Source of the DNA: Vombatus ursinus
Lineage: Eukaryota > Chordata > Mammalia > Diprotodontia > Vombatidae
Reading direction: 5' to 3'
Length of the DNA stretch: 64,000 nucleotides
NCBI RefSeq assembly: GCF_900497805.2
Contig: NW_020954599.1
Location: 41,220,227-41,284,226, forward strand
Below, one piece after another: positions 41,870 to 54,469 of this stretch. Position numbers and translations under genes: made by a program. Numbering within the stretch: position 1 is the stretch's first letter; every line of letters starts with the position of its first letter. The notes beneath the pieces were generated by a model, which was not told the origin of the DNA, did not search any database, and was given only the letters and a program-made list of their open reading frames with translations.

Positions 41870-42600
41870 TTTTTACTTCCCTATCACTCTTGATGTCATC
41901 ATTTTCCCAACCACTCAAACTCATAATCTCATTCACCTTTTGTTACCCCTTATTCTCTCTCATTAATACCACTATATAGCTCTCTTCCCTTTCCTTTCTA
42001 CCATTCTCATTGTCATTGTCCTAATTCAGGTACTTGCCACCTTTTACAAGGACTAATACAAATGCCTCCTAAAAGGTTCTCTACTTCTTTTGCTACAATA
42101 ATATTCCCAATGCACAGATCCTAATGCATCACTATACTTCTCAAAAATCATCAATAACTCCCCACTGCCCACTGAATAAAAATCTAAATTCTTAATTCAG
42201 GTATTCAACAACCTCCAAAATGTGACTCCAACTTACTTTTTTTTTCTTTTTGGCCTTATCTCTCACTACTTCTCTACAGAGAATGAAATACATTTGCTGT
42301 ATTTCAGACAAACTGGTTTCCCCCCAAGTCTCAAGATTAGCTGCCTCTCTCCCTTTATCATACTCCCCCCTGTACCTATAGCCTCTTCATCTCCAATGTT
42401 AAGACTCAGCTCAAATGCTGTCTCTTCCATGAAGCCTTCCCTGATCCCTTCAGTTAAAATAATCTTTCCCTTGGCTAATCTCATAGAATTTGTATTGCTT
42501 CTTACACATTTTTCATATTATACTTTATATACTGCATTATATTTAATGGTGTACATATTTTATTATCCTTGTGAGATTTGTAGCTCCTTGAGAGCAGGGT
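41870..42600 (+). mobile_element. L2 LINE relic, 3' region
   Basis: TCAATAACTCCCCACTGCCC, AAGACTCAGCTCAAATGCTG, CCATGAAGCCTTCCCTGATC, GTAGCTCCTTGAGAGCAGGG give the L2 3' order. The 145-codon frame at 42222-42659 is part of this relic and of the SINE after it. Confidence 0.85.
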
Positions 42601-42602
42601 CC

Positions 42603-42868
42603 AGGGCAGTTAGGTGGCAAAGTGGAGAGAATGCTGGTCCTGGAGTCAGGAAGACCTGAATTCAAATCTGTCCTCCAACACATACTGGCTGTGTGACCCT
42701 GGGAAAGTCATTTAATCATTGTCTGTCTCAGGTTTCTCAACTGTAAAATGAAGATCATAACAGTACCTACTTCCCAGAGCTGTTCTGAAGATCAAATGAA
42801 ATATTTGTTAAGCAGTTAGCACAGTTCCTGGACTGTTGGTGCTTAATAAATATTTGTTCCCTTCTCTC
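42603..42868 (+). mobile_element. CORE-SINE with MIR-like 3' tail
   Basis: Head GGGCAGTTAGGTGGCAAAGT, CORE ACTGGCTGTGTGACCCTGGG, then GTCTCAGGTTTCTCAACTGT and a MIR-like tail GAAGATCAAATGAAATATTT, ending GCTTAATAAATATTTGTTCC. It interrupts the L2 relic before its 3' end. Confidence 0.75.
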
Positions 42869-43189
42869 CCTTCTCTTCCCTTATCTTGGTATTAGCTTCA
42901 ATACTGATCATGATTCACTAAACAGGCTTGTTTTCATACCTCAAGAATCTATGATTTCATCTATGTGGAATACTTTCTTTATTGGTGCAGATTGCACCAC
43001 TCTACACATTAATACGTGGTCTTTATGATTTGCTAAACAATTCATGGACTGGTAGGTAGCCAACCCTCTCAAAATGAGCCTTTTCCAAACTAACTAATCT
43101 ATTCCTCAAATGACAGACACATAATCCATCATCACGTCCATTTTAAGATGCTTATACAAAGCCTCAGTACTGTACTTATCATTCTCTCA

Positions 43190-43370
43190 TGCACTTAGTA
43201 TTCATTCTACTTGCCTGTGTTTGTATCTATCCCCATAACTAGACTGTAGGTTCTGTGATGGAAGGGACTGAATCTTATCCAAACTCTGTGAGTCTCCAGT
43301 CTCTGGTGTGGTGATCTATACCAAGGAGGCACTGTGTAAATTTTTATTGAATGAATGAATGAATAAACAT
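43190..43370 (+). repeat. L2 LINE 3' tail
   Basis: ACTAGACTGTAGGTTCTGTG, then GGAGGCACTGTGTAAATTTT, ending in a GAATGAATGAATGAAT tract. Confidence 0.65.
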
Positions 43371-43599
43371 CAGTACTTCCCAGAGCTTATTATCCCCTGG
43401 CAAATCTTTCAAGAATGTAGGGATAGCATCATACCAAAACAAAGTATTGGAGTAAGAATTTAACGGAATACATTGTACTTTTCAGTATCATGTAGTGGAT
43501 AGATAGCCAGCTTTAGAGTCAAGAAGACCTACATGAAAGTTCCAGCTCTGACCTATACTATGTGACCCAGGGCAACTCTAAAAATAGAAGTTGTATAGA

Positions 43600-45975
43600 A
43601 GTTTTTCACTTACATCGGTAGAGGGATTTTCCTTACCTCCTTGCAAAGAAAAAATCATAGGTGTGGACCAAAAACATTGTGCTTATTAAATGTTTATTGA
43701 ACGTGTCATTTATGCCACACTTCCCTCAATGGTCCTCCAGATTTGAAGCACATTGTGAGCATAGGTAAGTATTCACTCAAAACCATATCTCCTGAGCCAC
43801 TATGATATTTCTTTTACCAGCCAAAGAAGAGGACACATCAATTTAAAAATACACTTAACTGAACAATCCTCCAAGATACATGACAGAGAGATTTCCCCCA
43901 TGGATGCAAGCCTATACTGTTCTGTAACACAAGTGGGAAAGTAAAAAAAAAAAAAAAAACACAGAATGTATGCATGATCTAGAAATATACTTGATAGTAC
44001 ACTGTATCAGTATAACATGTTACCAGAGCACATGTTCTTGGGTAATTCACAGCCATAATGGTCAATTTTCCCTAGTAATGTCATCAGGCAAGCTAAGTTC
44101 TCGACAGAGGTGGGGTCTTCTGATACTCTGTCCTTCCTACTGCTCCCTGCTGCTATTGCTTTTCCACTGTTGCTACTGTTGTCTCTGCTTTCTGCTACCA
44201 TGTGCTAGTCTTCAACTACTCTGCATCTTCAAAGGAGAGATCTGCCAGCTGTTTAACTTGATACCCCATGAGTCTTTAGTTCTTTGATGATTCAAGCACC
44301 TCCCCTTCCCAACCAGGCACTCAGCCAGTTAGCTTGAGAAATGCCTAGGCATTTTAAAATCTCTCGTTTGAAGTTAAATCTTGTTGGGTTAGTACTCCCT
44401 GATTCCAGTATCACATATGACTTAGGGCTGGAAAATTCCTTTCAATCCTTGTCATATCCCAGCAGCATCCTCTTAAAACATCTTTAACAAAACTGCAAAA
44501 TACCAGCATGTCTCCATGATAGTCATATTCCTTTTATACCCCATAATACTCGGAGTTGCCTTACAAATAAACTTGGAGCAAAACATGAAGGATCAGGATG
44601 GGTCAGTGAAATTTGTCCTAATTTCTTTGTTCTCTATTCCTACCTTTTTTATGCATTCTTGCCAAAAACAAAATCTCACAACTCACTGAAAATGAATGAA
44701 TGAAAACTTTCATTTTTTCCCCCTACATTACTGTATTGACTCATGGTCAGCTTGTTATCTGCTATGATGCATTGATCCTAATGACTTCAATTCTCTGCTG
44801 TGCTTTGGCAATGGATGCTCAGCCTTGTTCTACATGTTTCTTCTGCCAAGGGATTTGGGTGAGGTATCAAGTGCTTCTGAAAATCATCGTTCTTCTCTGT
44901 TAGGTCTGACATAATGCTGCCTCCATCCTTTTATAAAGATATCCCTTGTGTGGCAGCATTATCATTTAATAAGGCAATTATATTCTGTTGGAGTAGAAAA
45001 AGCAATGTACCAATAGATTTTTTTCCAGACATATGAAATAAATTTTTAAAAAACCAACCATCTCCTTGATGACCAGTCTGATTTTAATGTGTGCCACATT
45101 AAACATTCTTTAAAAGCATCTGGAATTAGGGACTTAGTGGTTTTACTCATTTTGTCAACTGATACCCATCATAATTTCTAAAAAGAAGAAAGGAAGTAAT
45201 ATGGCCTCCATAATGCTGGAGAATGTGCAAGGAAGGTGAATGTCACAAGAATGAGAGGAATGGCCACATCACTGAAATTTTAGTTTTCTCAAACTCTCTA
45301 GTTTCATCTTCTGCATATAAAGAGAAACATATGAGATAATTAGTTACTGCCTGACTAAAAGCATTTTGTCATTCATTTGGTAATTTGTGTAAAATCATAT
45401 CATACTATTGTACTGATGACCTTTACTGTTTATGTGGGAATCCATGTTTGGGGGTAGGCGGGGTGGTCAGAATCTATACCATCAAAACTGAGATTAACCC
45501 TGACTGGAATAGTTGAAGTATGATTGGTCTTCAAATATGCTTGTCTACACAAATGTTTATAGGGAGGACAAAAGATAAAGATGTTTGCACGTGAGCTCTT
45601 TGAAAGCCAAACAGGCTGGCAATATTCCTTAATAGCCAAATGGGCCAGCTGGAGGGGGAGGGAAGATGGAGAAGAAAACTGAAGGTAAGAGGAGACGATT
45701 GCCAAAAATTCCAAGGTTTTTTTTTTTGTTTGTTTTTAGAATTGGATTAAAGAGACATGAAGAGGAATTGAACAAAGGACTAAAGAGGGGCTGCCTTATA
45801 TATATCTTTTCTGGACTATGAGCCATGAGTCTAATTAAGGAAAATTCCTTGACCAAAATCCAAGTTAGTCACCATGTCAGAGTTCTTGTAGCATTGAAGA
45901 GAGTAATTTGGAACTTGAACAAAAGAAGAGTCTGGGACTCAGACAAAAAAAAAATCTTACTTCCTTTAAATAGGT
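43600..45975. other. Long repeat-poor stretch
   Basis: No clear SINE or LINE across about 2.4 kb apart from short poly-A/T tracts (about 43939-43957 and 45718-45728). Opposed frames of 105 and 64 codons overlap at 43970-44287, so neither is supported. Confidence 0.4.
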
Positions 45976-45984
45976 AGTCCTCTA

Positions 45985-46425
45985 TGTATGGAATATATTC
46001 CCTCTCATTTCTCCCTCACAGAATCCCTTGCTTCCTTTAAAGCACAATTCACATACCACCTCCTTTGTGAGGTCTTTTTTGAACTCCCTCAGTTGTTAGT
46101 GTCCTCTCTTTCTGAAGCTTACTATTACCTAGTATGTACTTTTAAAATTTATTTATCCATGCACATGTTGTGTCTCCCTGCTCCCAACCTCAGTAAAATG
46201 TAAACTCCTCAAAGGCAAGAATTAGTTCACTTTTTTTCCAGTTAGTTGCTATGCATTAGGCATTGTGCTAAGAACAGGGAACAAACACCAAGAAAAGTGA
46301 AAACAGCCCCTATCCACAAACAACGCACATTCTAATAGGGGAGGTAAAATGGAAACATTCTCAGCAGCTCACACAGTTCCTTGTACATAATAGGAGCTAG
46401 ATAAATGTCTGCTAGATTGAATTGT
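45985..46425. repeat. L2 LINE relic pieces in both orientations
   Basis: Plus L2 to about 46230 (CTTGCTTCCTTTAAAGCACA, AAACTCCTCAAAGGCAAG), reverse tail at about 46240-46350 (TGCATTAGGCATTGTGCTAA), and a plus end (CAGTTCCTTGTACATAATAG) to about 46425. Confidence 0.7.
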
Positions 46426-46429
46426 TGAA

Positions 46430-49400
46430 GAATTTGAGGAAGACTTGGGTCTAGAAATAAAAGTGGAATGAGAGAAAGTATCAATACCTGAAGGACAACA
46501 GACAGACATGGGAGAATTCGATTGACTAAAGAACTGAATTTAATGCAGAATAAATAAATTTCTCTTACTCTCCTCTACTCTTTTGCCCCATGGAAAAAGC
46601 ACAAAGCCTTAGGTTTCAGATTAAATTTATTCCACTTTTCCAATGTGTGTCAAGTTTCCACGTCAGCCTTTAGTGATTACTTCATGTTGACTGTCTTGTT
46701 TCTTTTGTTGATTTTCCCCATTCGCTCATTATCATGTGATGCTGTAAGCATTGCCCATACATCCTGGGATGTTTTGACCCTAATCTCATCAACATTCATT
46801 CATTCATTCGTAAGGAAGTTTATTTATTACCTTGACATCTGATACAATCTTGACTCATATTTTCTACCTTCTCATGCCTTCTCATAATTCTTTTCTTTGT
46901 AAGCATTCTAAAATTTCCTAAGGGGGGACAGACTTTTATGGTCATAATTTTATCAAATGAAGATTTTCAAAAATCATATTTTGGAAGTGCCTCATCATGA
47001 CAACCAGATGGCAATCACAAAGACTGTGAGTCCCATTCATTTCTGACTCAGCTACTCTGGACTGAATTACTGTGTCTGAGCTGGACACTGCTAAACATTT
47101 GCTGAAAAACCATGAGCCTGGCTTTTTGGAACCACAGCCTAGGACACCTTCAAAGCAGTCTCTCTTCATCAAAAGAGAAATAAATTTATTTGATAGTGTA
47201 TCTAAAATAAAAATCAGCTTTTCATGTTATGAGCAGTAATCAACAGGGACAAAATGATCTCTCCGTTGCCCAAGGATTTGATTTGAATCTGAGGTCACCT
47301 AGAAATCCTTAAAATTAAGCATCAAATAGTTGACCAAGTTTATCCCATTCTTAAACTTATTTATTCAACAGTGATTTGGGAAATACCAAAGTCATTTGCA
47401 AAACATACCACGTCAAATCATTGTGATGGCTGATATTTGAAAAGGGCCAACAGGGATCAAAGTATTGCTGAATGATTCTCTAATTAAACTCTTACTTACG
47501 AAAAGCCAATGAAATCTTGACATCAGTCAAAAACCAGCCCTGCACCCACCCTTGGAAAGATTACTATGTGATCAACATTGAATTTAAAAACAACAACAAC
47601 AACAACAACAAAAAAAAAAAACAAAAAGAATAATACTTATGCCAACCTCATTAAAAACAAAGAAAGCAATCCTCCCAAAGCTATGTTCCAAAGGTGACCC
47701 TTTGGAACCAACCCTTATCACAATTAAGAAGGTTTGTCCTGTTATTCTCAATATACATTATCCAGGCAGGAATTGGTGCCTTTGTTTGAGACTGCTTAAG
47801 ATTCAGCTCACTCCTCCTCTATCTCCAGTCCTGATTTGCCTTTGACATATTGCTTGTATCCCTGAGCCTGGTGAGGGCTGGGACACCCATGGTGCTTTGT
47901 CAGTCATACACAAGCTTTTGAAAGATCAAGTGATTTATTTTCCCCCTCATTGGGAGGTGTTTTGTCAAACCCCAAGAAAGAATGAAAAGAGGGCTTTTCA
48001 AAATATATGTGGTTCCAAAATATATTGTTCCAAACTAAAAAAAAATAACCCAAGTGCCACCAGAGTCTAATGTTTGTGAGTTAAGCAATATTAATCAGCC
48101 CTAAATTCAAAAAAATGCAAACCAATTGATGGCATAACCTTGAAATGAAACCAGAATGTTAAGTACCAATAAAAACTTCAAGTACTTTGCCCTTCAAGTG
48201 AATATTCTTGCTCATTTCTCAGAGACTAGAACAAAGCAATAAGGTACTCTACAATAAAACCAATCTGAGGTACACATCACTTGTAAAGAGTCAGTTTTTC
48301 TGACCCAGCACACATTTTGCATGACTCTCAAACAGGGAAGAGGGAGGAATTTCGTGTTGTTACACTATATCACTATAGTTTGCTCATATTTTTTATTTTT
48401 GAGCAAGTTTTACATCCTGTTTCCCTATCCTAATTGTGCATCTCGTAACCCTAACCCTACCACATTCCAAGGCTATGCAACCCCAGCTTGGCATCACCAT
48501 GGTAACTGATTCATTTCCACTTCCTCAGATGATCTCCCTTGTAACCAGGGGGACCAATAATTTGTGACATGGCTGGTCAGGCTAGAAACACTCAATGACC
48601 ATGGAAAAAGAACAAAAGTAAATAATCCAGATAAAGCTCAAAGTCATACCCCTAGTGTCTTCATTCCCTCACTCTAACTTATTTAGCTAACTGATCATTG
48701 ATCCTCCACTTAAATATTTCAACACAAATTTAACCTCACCAATATAGTTATTCCAAACAGTGGTGCAAATTGCAACCCATACATATAACTTCTCATCCTG
48801 GGTGATTCTTCTCTGTGCCTTTTCATAAATCTCCCATAGAACACCCACTCAACCATGCCATACCTCTTTCCTTCAGAGTTTAACATTTTATGGGTACAAG
48901 CTAAGCATTGGAGCAACTTATCTGTTGTTCCTCACTCTCCCTGCTGGACTGGCCCACCTCCCTTTCTGGCCATCTATATTCTTTTTATGTCACTTCTCAC
49001 ATGCCAGATCTTACCTGGGTTGCACAACCCCAGCCACCAAAGAGCAAATTCCATCATCAAAAGCACTAGTCCAATGACTTCTTTTTTTTTTCCTCCTTAA
49101 TAGTTCATTAGCAATGCATGTAGCAAGTTAAACTTCTCTTTAATTCTTAAATTAAATTAAGTTCAAGTTTTTCTTAGAATAAATTTAACCAAACAGATAA
49201 TCCTTGCTTTCTCTAAGGAATCATTTCAAATAGGTAAACATTTGTTATTTTACACATAATAGGAATGATAAAAGCTGTAATGTGTAGTATAGCAAACATT
49301 TAGGAGTCACTCCAATAAAGCAGATCATTGCCTCTCCCACCACCTTAGAAGATAGCTCCTTATCTTTGGTTTGATTTTATTTTGGCTCCTTGGATAGGTT

Positions 49401-49440
49401 GATTTGGTGGGGAAAGACAATTTACTCTTCTAGGAGTTTA
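46430..49440. other. Long repeat-poor stretch
   Basis: About 3 kb with no interspersed repeat that I can name, apart from an AAC/poly-A tract (about 47588-47625). Frames are short and domain-free. Confidence 0.4.
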
Positions 49441-49444
49441 GAGA

Positions 49445-49500
49445 AAACCAATCAATCACAAAACATTTATCAAGTGCCTGCTACTTACAAGGCACAGTCT
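49445..49500 (-). repeat. L2 LINE 3' tail, reverse orientation
   Basis: AATCAATCACAAAACATTTA, then AAGTGCCTGCTACTTACAAG. Confidence 0.55.
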
Positions 49501-49762
49501 ACCACAAGTAGAATAAACTTCATTGTCTTTTCCTATTTATCAGTCTTTCCTCAAAACTAATTTAGAAAGGCACTGGGGAAAGGGAATGGGAGAGGAGGAA
49601 AGGACATTCCATCTTGAAGCTTCAAATAAGAAGAGCATCTTGGCATGGTGGATAGAGAGCCAGCCAGGAAGACCTGGTTTCAAGTCCTCACTCTGATTCA
49701 TACAAGCTCTTTGACCTGGGATGAGTCATTTAAACTCTAAGTGATTTAGAAATTCTATAAGA

Positions 49763-49924
49763 GGGGCAGCTAGGTGGCACAATGGATAGAACACTGACCC
49801 TGAAGTCAGGAGGACTTGTTGAGTTCAAATTCTGCCTTAGACAGTTGTGTATCTCTGGGTAAGTCACTTAACCCAGACTGACAAAAAAGAAAAAAAAAAG
49901 AAAAGAAAAGAAAAGAAAGAAAAA
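49763..49924 (+). mobile_element. Short tRNA-headed marsupial SINE with A-rich tail
   Basis: Head GGGGCAGCTAGGTGGCACAA, TGAAGTCAGGAGGACTTG, then TCACTTAACCCAGAC and an A/G-rich AAAAGAAAAG tail. A perfect 13-bp target duplication, AAATTCTATAAGA, lies at 49750-49762 and 49925-49937. Young by its intact ends. Confidence 0.95.
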
Positions 49925-50069
49925 AAATTCTATAAGACCATAAACTACAGAGAAGGTACTGAATTGAGAAAGGGAATTTTCTCACAGGAGCATCTGCTAC
50001 AATTGTATTCATATGATGCTTTATTTTGTTTATTTGTATTTTATCTATTCATTTATACTTTTATTCATA

Positions 50070-50330
50070 TAGAGCTTTAGACTTTGCAAAGCATTTCACA
50101 CATGTGAAATTTGACTTAAATCTCATTTGAAGAGATATATTACCCTCATCTGATCCTCCCAACAACCATGTGAGGTATTTACTGTTATGATCTCCCTTTT
50201 GCCGATGAGGAAACCAATTCTGGGGAAAATGATGTGATTTGGCTAGGGTTACAGAGCTAGGAAAAGGAGTTTGATGTCTGCCTGAGCCCAAGTCCAGCAT
50301 TTTAACCATTATGCCACCTAGCTTTCCATA
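50070..50330 (-). repeat. MIR-type SINE relic, reverse orientation
   Basis: TAGACTTTGCAAAGCATTTC, TGCCGATGAGGAAACCAATT, GGCTAGGGTTACAGAGCTAG, ATTATGCCACCTAGC. Confidence 0.8.
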
Positions 50331-50689
50331 CCAATGAAATCATAGGCCCAGTCCCTAATCCTATTTCTGTAGAAACACTTATACTCAAGCAGATTTTCCT
50401 TTTCTTTTCTTGAGTTTCCCAATTTAGCTGATCTTTTTCTACTAAAATATTGCAGAAATAACATTTTCACTAATTAACAATTTCACTCCTGGAATTAGCA
50501 AGTGATGATGAGATACAAGGATGTAAAGCTGTTCATCAAAGCAATCTTCTTCCATAACCATTGTTAATTGAAAAAAAAATGGAATAGCCTGGATGATTCA
50601 GTCATGATAAGATTTCTTTATTCCATGAATGGAGAAAATGTTCACATATTTCATTTCAGCTATAAAATAACAACTGGTGTTAATGTGAC

Positions 50690-50820
50690 ACTTGTTACTA
50701 TCCTATCTTCTACCAGAAGCCTTTCCCAACTCCTCTTAATTCTTAGTGCTTTTCCTTTTTATTTTCTATGTTTCCTATATATAGCTCATTTATATATATT
50801 TATTTGCTTGTTGTCTTCCC
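50690..50820 (+). repeat. L2 LINE fragment
   Basis: CCAGAAGCCTTTCCCAACTC, CTTAATTCTTAGTGCTTTTC, CTTGTTGTCTTCCC. Confidence 0.65.
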
Positions 50821-50829
50821 CAGTATATT

Positions 50830-51150
50830 CCTATCTCAGAGAGGAGGAAACTCAGGTGGAGAGATTAAGTGACTTTCCCATAGTAAGTACTGGAAGCAGG
50901 ATTAGAGTCCAGATCTCTGTGCATGTGAAGTCCACTAGTTTTCTCACAACACAACACTGCCTTTCACACGAATAATTAAAGAGCTAGAAGGGACCATATA
51001 GATTGTTTAATCTAATTCTCTTATTTTATAGCTGAAGCAGTGAGTACAGAAAGGTTTAGAAACTTTTCCAAGGTCAATGGTAAAGCCAGCACTTGAACTC
51101 AGATTTTCAATATTTAAGTTCAAGTCTCTTTCCCTCTCATAGCAGGGAGT
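50830..51150 (-). repeat. Two MIR relics, reverse orientation
   Basis: First: GAGGAGGAAACTCAGGTGGA with TTAGAGTCCAGATCTCTGTG. Second, from about 50975: AGAGCTAGAAGGGACCATAT with TTTCCAAGGTCAATGG and CACTTGAACTCAGATTTTC. Confidence 0.65.
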
Positions 51151-52389
51151 CCTATTTTCTGACAGTAAGAGATAAATGCTGCTTCCATGCTTGTCACTCC
51201 AATCTAGGTCTGTGAGTATGGGTATTGTGTATATGCTGTGTATTTGCAAAACAATGGCAATACTTATGGGCAAGGAGCATGTCCAAATAATGGCATCTAT
51301 TCTCTGCTACACAGCACTAAATAGTAACCTATTAGCCCCAAATAGTTACTTTGACTCCCTAAGCAAGAGACTTACTTCTAACCCATAAAAATAAAATATA
51401 ACTAGCTATTTGGTCATTCCCACCAAACCATATGAATTTGTGTCTAGGTTGATTTAAATCAGAGCAGGCCTGAAATAAACTCCCATTGCCAATGACCCAA
51501 AGTAGCGAAGAAGGGGTAAAAAAGAGAAAGAGAAGGAGCAGAAAAGAAAATGTAATGGGGCAAAGACAATGGTCTTTTGATTGTTCATAGTCCTATGCAA
51601 TGTTACCTCTATTTTTTTTAAAATTTATGAGCTGGTAAATCATATGACCTAAACTATTGAATGCTGAAGAGACATGGACAAAATTTAGTGCTGTAATAAG
51701 AGGAAACTAACATCATAATCAATCTAATATTTAGACACACACAGATATGGATATCTGTGTGTACATATATATGTATAATTATTCTCTTTCTCCATGGTAA
51801 TTAGGGCATAAATATAAACTGCCATCATCAATGACATTGTTTCTTTTACACAGCTGAAATTATCACTTCTAGAATCAGCTAAGTGGAGAAGACAAGAGAA
51901 TTAGGTCAAAAGGAAGCAGCCTTTATGCCCTTTGGAACAGTTCAGGACTCATAAGCCAAGTCACCTTAAGCACCTTAAGGGTTAAGAACTTTAAGGGTTT
52001 CTTCCTTCTCCTGTGCAGTCACAATGCCAAAATTTTCCTTTCCTTTTCCCAGGTTTGTTGACTGCCCTAAATTAACAGAATGAGTAGAGTGATTTAACAG
52101 AATGTTCCTGTCCCTCAAATGTATCTCTCAGGCTGCCTGAAACATATTCCCTGCTGCTTAGGAAGAGGTAGAGCAAGTAATACCAATAGCAACCATAAAA
52201 GAACCAAATGGAGAAAGAATGAACCAACAAATGGTCAACTCTCTGGCCTTCTCCGATGTTTGCTTCTCAACACAATATATACTTCCCAGTCTAAGCCTAT
52301 GACCTAGCAGTCATTTTTCCAATTTGTCTCAGTACAATAAATTTCAGGACTCTGCAGACACCCTACAGTCAGTAAGGTATTTCCATTAA

Positions 52390-53005
52390 AACATGTCCTC
52401 CTCCAAGTTCACCTCCTATACCTCTGATAGGACTTGCCTTTAGCCTTAGTCATGCCAACCCTCCCACTCTATAAACTCCAGTGGCTCCTTTGTATATATA
52501 GGATCAAATATAAAAGCCTCTGTTTGGTGTTCAAAGCCATTCATGACCTAGCCTCCTACCTCCTCACCTCCATCTTTCCAGGATTCTTACACCTTATTTC
52601 TTTCCATGTACTCTTCAATCCAGCAACCATAGTCTCCTAACTGTTCCTCAAATAAGATACTCCATCTTTCCCTCCTGGAATTTTCTCTGACTGTCCTCCA
52701 TGCCTGGAATGTTCTCTCTCCTCATCTCAACCTAATAGCTTCCACGGCTTCCTTCAAGTCCCAACTAAAATCCCATCTTTTGTAAGAAATCTTTCCTAAC
52801 TGCTCTTAATTCTAGTGCTTTCCCACTTTTAATTATTGCTGATTTTTCCTGTACATAGCTTGTTTGTACATATTTGTTTCCTTGTCTCTCCCATTAGATT
52901 GTAAGGTCCTTGAGACTAGGATCTGTCTTTTGCCTCCTTTTGTATACACAACACTTGACACAGTGCCTGGCATATAGTAGGCATTTAATAAATATTATTG
53001 ATTGC
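52390..53005 (+). mobile_element. L2 LINE relic with 3' end
   Basis: TGGTGTTCAAAGCCATTCAT, TTCCTTCAAGTCCCAACTAA, CCCATTAGATTGTAAGGTCC, ending CAGTGCCTGGCATATAGTAG and a TTATTGATTG tail. Confidence 0.88.
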
Positions 53006-53179
53006 CTAACTAGTTTAGGGCCCCTTAGAAACTGATAGCTCTTATGCTTGTTGATTGATTGTTGTAGGCCCTAGCAAATATCTGCTGGCTAATATAAGAT
53101 CCATGGAACCTCACCTGATTTTTCCAACTTGGCAAGTTGTAGAGACTTTGAGCTGCTTAATTACAAAATTCATACTTAC

Positions 53180-53400
53180 TAGATCATTGAATCAAGGATT
53201 TGGGAGCTAGAAGACACCTCAGAAGTCATCTAGTCTGACTGACTTCATTTTACTAAAGAGAAAACTGAAGGACAAGGAGGTTAACTTTCTCAAGGTCACA
53301 CTGATAGTGTCAGAGGTAGATATGAATCCATATCCTCTGACTCCAGAGCCAGGGTCTTTTCCACTGTGCCACAATGTTTCAACATTGAGGTAAACTAAGG
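53180..53400 (-). repeat. MIR SINE relic, reverse orientation
   Basis: GGGAGCTAGAAGACACCTCA, CTTTCTCAAGGTCACACTGA, CCTCTGACTCCAGAGCCAGG, TTCCACTGTGCC. Confidence 0.8.
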
Positions 53401-53520
53401 CAAATAATAGTTAAGTGACTTACGTAGGGTTACAGAGCTAGTAAGCATCTGAGGCTGAATTGGAACTCAGGACTTCCTGACTTCAGGTCCAGTGCTCTCT
53501 ATCCAATATGCTATCTAACT
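53400..53520 (-). mobile_element. CORE-SINE fragment, reverse orientation
   Basis: TTAAGTGACTTACGTAGGGT, ACAGAGCTAGTAAGCATCTG, TCCTGACTTCAGGTCCAGTG, with an inverted, degraded head near CTATCTAACTGC. Confidence 0.7.
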
Positions 53521-53779
53521 GCTGTTACTGCTTTAACTAAGTAGTCATATAATAACCCTTATATCTAACTACTACATATTTGTATGTATTCACTTTTTAT
53601 CTATGATGCACATAAACATACATATATATATATATGCATTTGTCTCCCCGTTAGAACATAAGCTCCTTTGAGCAAAGATTGCTTCATTCTCTGTATTTGT
53701 AGCCCCAAAATACTGTTAGATTGATTGATGATGTTTACATTCTAGAAGGACATATAATCTTATGTAGATATTACAATAT

Positions 53780-54150
53780 AATAAAAGAGACAGTACCAGG
53801 TAAATCAGACTTCATGGTAAGATCTGGGCTTAAGAAAAATTATTTTGACAGTAGTGTGTAAGATAGAGTAGAGTGGGAAGAGTCTTGAGGGAGGGGGACT
53901 GATTAAGAGGCTAATTTAATAGTCCAGGAGAGAAGTAATGAGAGACTGAATTAAAGTGAAAAGTAAAATTCTCTATGTGAATAGAGAAAGGGCCAGATAG
54001 GAGTGATGTTAGGGAGGAAGAAATGTCAAGATTTGGCAAATGACTGGATGTATAGAGAAATAGAGACTGAGAAGTCGAGGATAATGCTGAAGTTAAGAAC
54101 CTGGAAGAGTGGAAGGAAATAGAAAAATTTGGAAGAACGGAATGTTTGGA
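53780..54150 (-). repeat. Unclassified ancient interspersed repeat
   Basis: TTATTTTGACAGTAGTGTGT, TTAATAGTCCAGGAGAGAAG, GAGGATAATGCTGAAGTTAA parallel the segments at 41195-41840. Confidence 0.45.
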
Positions 54151-54189
54151 GAAAAAGATCATGAGTTCAGGTCTGAACATATTATGAGC

Positions 54190-54460
54190 ACAGTGACCAT
54201 GTCTTAACTAAACTTTATATTCCCTGGTGCCCAGCACAATGTTTTGGACAAAGGGATTGTTTAATAAATGATTGTGAGGGGCAGCTAGGTGGCACAATGG
54301 ATAGAACACCGGCCCTGAAGTCAGGAGGACCTGAGTTCAAATCTGGCCTCAGACCAGACACTTGACACTTACTAGCTGTGTGACCCTGGGCAAGTCACTT
54401 AGCCCCAGTTGCCTAAAAAAAAAATTAATAAATAAATAAATGATTGTGAGATGGATGAAA
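54190..54460 (+). repeat. L2 LINE 3' tail split by a SINE
   Basis: TGCCCAGCACAATGTTTTGG and a TTTAATAAATGATTGTGAG end, interrupted at 54279 by the SINE; the duplicated end resumes at 54435. Confidence 0.7.
54279..54434 (+). mobile_element. Short tRNA-headed marsupial SINE, intact ends
   Basis: Head GGGCAGCTAGGTGGCACAAT, TGAAGTCAGGAGGACCTGAG, TTACTAGCTGTGTGACCCTG, TCACTTAGCCCCAGTTGCCT, then an A-rich tail with TAAA units. A perfect 16-bp target duplication, AATAAATGATTGTGAG, lies at 54263-54278 and 54435-54450. This is the best-preserved insertion of its class here. Confidence 0.97.
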
Positions 54461-54469
54461 GGTTGAATA

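Noticed and set aside
42222-42659. 145-codon plus-strand frame
   Set aside because: It runs from an L2 relic into a SINE head, so it is not a host gene.
48446-48460. TAACCCTAACCCTA, a telomere-like tract
   Set aside because: Only two repeat units, within chance expectation.
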